A program made the translations under genes and the position numbers. The notes under the pieces are model-generated. The model saw only the letters and a program-made list of their open reading frames with translations, made no database searches and was not told where the DNA came from. 5,740 nucleotides of DNA. Source: JOPF133 sp052144935. Its GTDB lineage: Bacteria; Acidobacteriota; Terriglobia; Bryobacterales; Bryobacteraceae. The stretch lies in assembly GCA_052144935.1 (NCBI GenBank), contig JBKQPR010000303.1, positions 1 through 5,740 on the forward strand, read 5' to 3'. Positions 5,610-5,740 of the stretch are shown piece by piece (the stretch's first letter is position 1; each line of letters begins with the position of its first letter).

Positions 5610-5740
5610 AGCCGAGTAACAATCCTCCGGCAGAGCCGGAGGCTTTTGCGGTTGCTGGCCCCTCAAAGGGGCCTGATCGCAACCGCTCAAAAACCGGTCC
5701 CGCGCGCCGCACGCTGCTGATCGGGCCGGTTGCGCCCGAC
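5606..5740 (+). CDS. Possible start of a gene running off the window edge
   Basis: From GTG 5606 (overlapping the HicB remnant's stop) the frame stays open to the window end, 45 codons. It reads first as a Pro/Ser/Arg-rich segment (KPSNNPPAEPEAF) and then ARRTLLIGPVAPD. The last part resembles the first beta strand of Rossmann-type enzymes such as family-1 glycosyltransferases, and its last 15 codons have GC-rich third positions. Against it, the frame crosses two strong palindromes, has no ribosome site and only a GTG start. The true start may lie outside the window, or the frame may be chance. Confidence 0.22.
   Translation, partial: MKPSNNPPAEPEAFAVAGPSKGPDRNRSKTGPARRTLLIGPVAPD
5624..5647 (+). 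terminator. Rho-independent terminator-like hairpin after the HicB remnant
   Basis: CCTCCGGC (5624-5631) and GCCGGAGG (5635-5642) form a perfect 8-bp GC-rich stem with a 3-nt loop, followed by C and TTTT (5644-5647). It begins 14 nt after the HicB stop at 5609, the right place to end that transcript. The T-run is short, so efficiency may be modest. It might instead be half of a larger palindromic repeat with the next hairpin. Confidence 0.55.
5648..5686. repeat. Long imperfect palindrome adjoining the terminator
   Basis: GCGGTTGC (5648-5655) pairs with GCAACCGC (5679-5686). Inside, GGCCCCT (5657-5663) pairs with AGGGGCC (5667-5673) around a 3-nt loop, leaving a 1 by 5 nt internal loop. Flanking TTTT (5644-5647) and AAAAA (5689-5693) could extend pairing after a 2-nt bulge. 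It touches the terminator-like hairpin directly. Such twin palindromes occur in REP/BIME-type dispersed repeats. Whether this one is repeated elsewhere cannot be seen here. Confidence 0.55.

Noticed and set aside
5386..5712. 108-codon minus-strand frame at the right edge
   Set aside because: It is antisense to the HicB remnant and both palindromes, with no protein-like features.

Overview
The window is high-GC bacterial DNA with a mixed gene layout: exported proteins of unknown role, an ExbD-like fragment, a membrane protein of a widespread uncharacterised family, and a DsbA-like thioredoxin protein carrying an extra Cys-rich segment. The general look (GC-rich, many signal-peptide proteins, ExbD-like domains ending in a PPYG motif, an exported alpha/beta hydrolase) suggests an Acidobacteriota genome of the Solibacter/Bryobacter type. 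That assignment is inferred from style and was not tested.

Plus strand, left half: 1-102 is the end of an upstream gene. A gap with a perfect 8-bp inverted repeat (146-173) leads to a secreted Cys-containing protein (236-967). The gap 968-1207 holds a short tandem repeat, two hairpins and a good -10 box. It precedes a small exported protein resembling the periplasmic domain of ExbD (1208-1618). An orphan ORF (1710-2084) looks like the C-terminal end of a larger protein. A 477-nt gap follows with no convincing gene, containing a degenerate 11-13 bp repeat. A three-segment membrane protein (2562-3677) comes next, and its 3' end runs 92 bp into the convergent gene.

Minus strand, right half: an exported alpha/beta-hydrolase (start 5371, stop 4484) is followed 4 nt later by a DsbA-like thioredoxin-fold protein (4479-3586), which looks like a two-gene unit. 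Both start codons sit 6-8 nt behind the same octamer, GATACAAT, which contains a -10-like TACAAT. This is compatible with leaderless transcripts.

Right edge, plus strand: a HicB-type antitoxin gene (5422-5609) is broken by a one-base frameshift and has no HicA partner in the window. It ends just before two adjacent strong palindromes (5624-5686), the first shaped like a rho-independent terminator. A reading frame that runs off the edge (5606-5740) may be the start of another gene.

I do not see a defined new multi-gene system here. The best leads are the paired octamer promoters, the decayed HicB gene, the ExbD-like protein without its membrane anchor, and the double palindrome.
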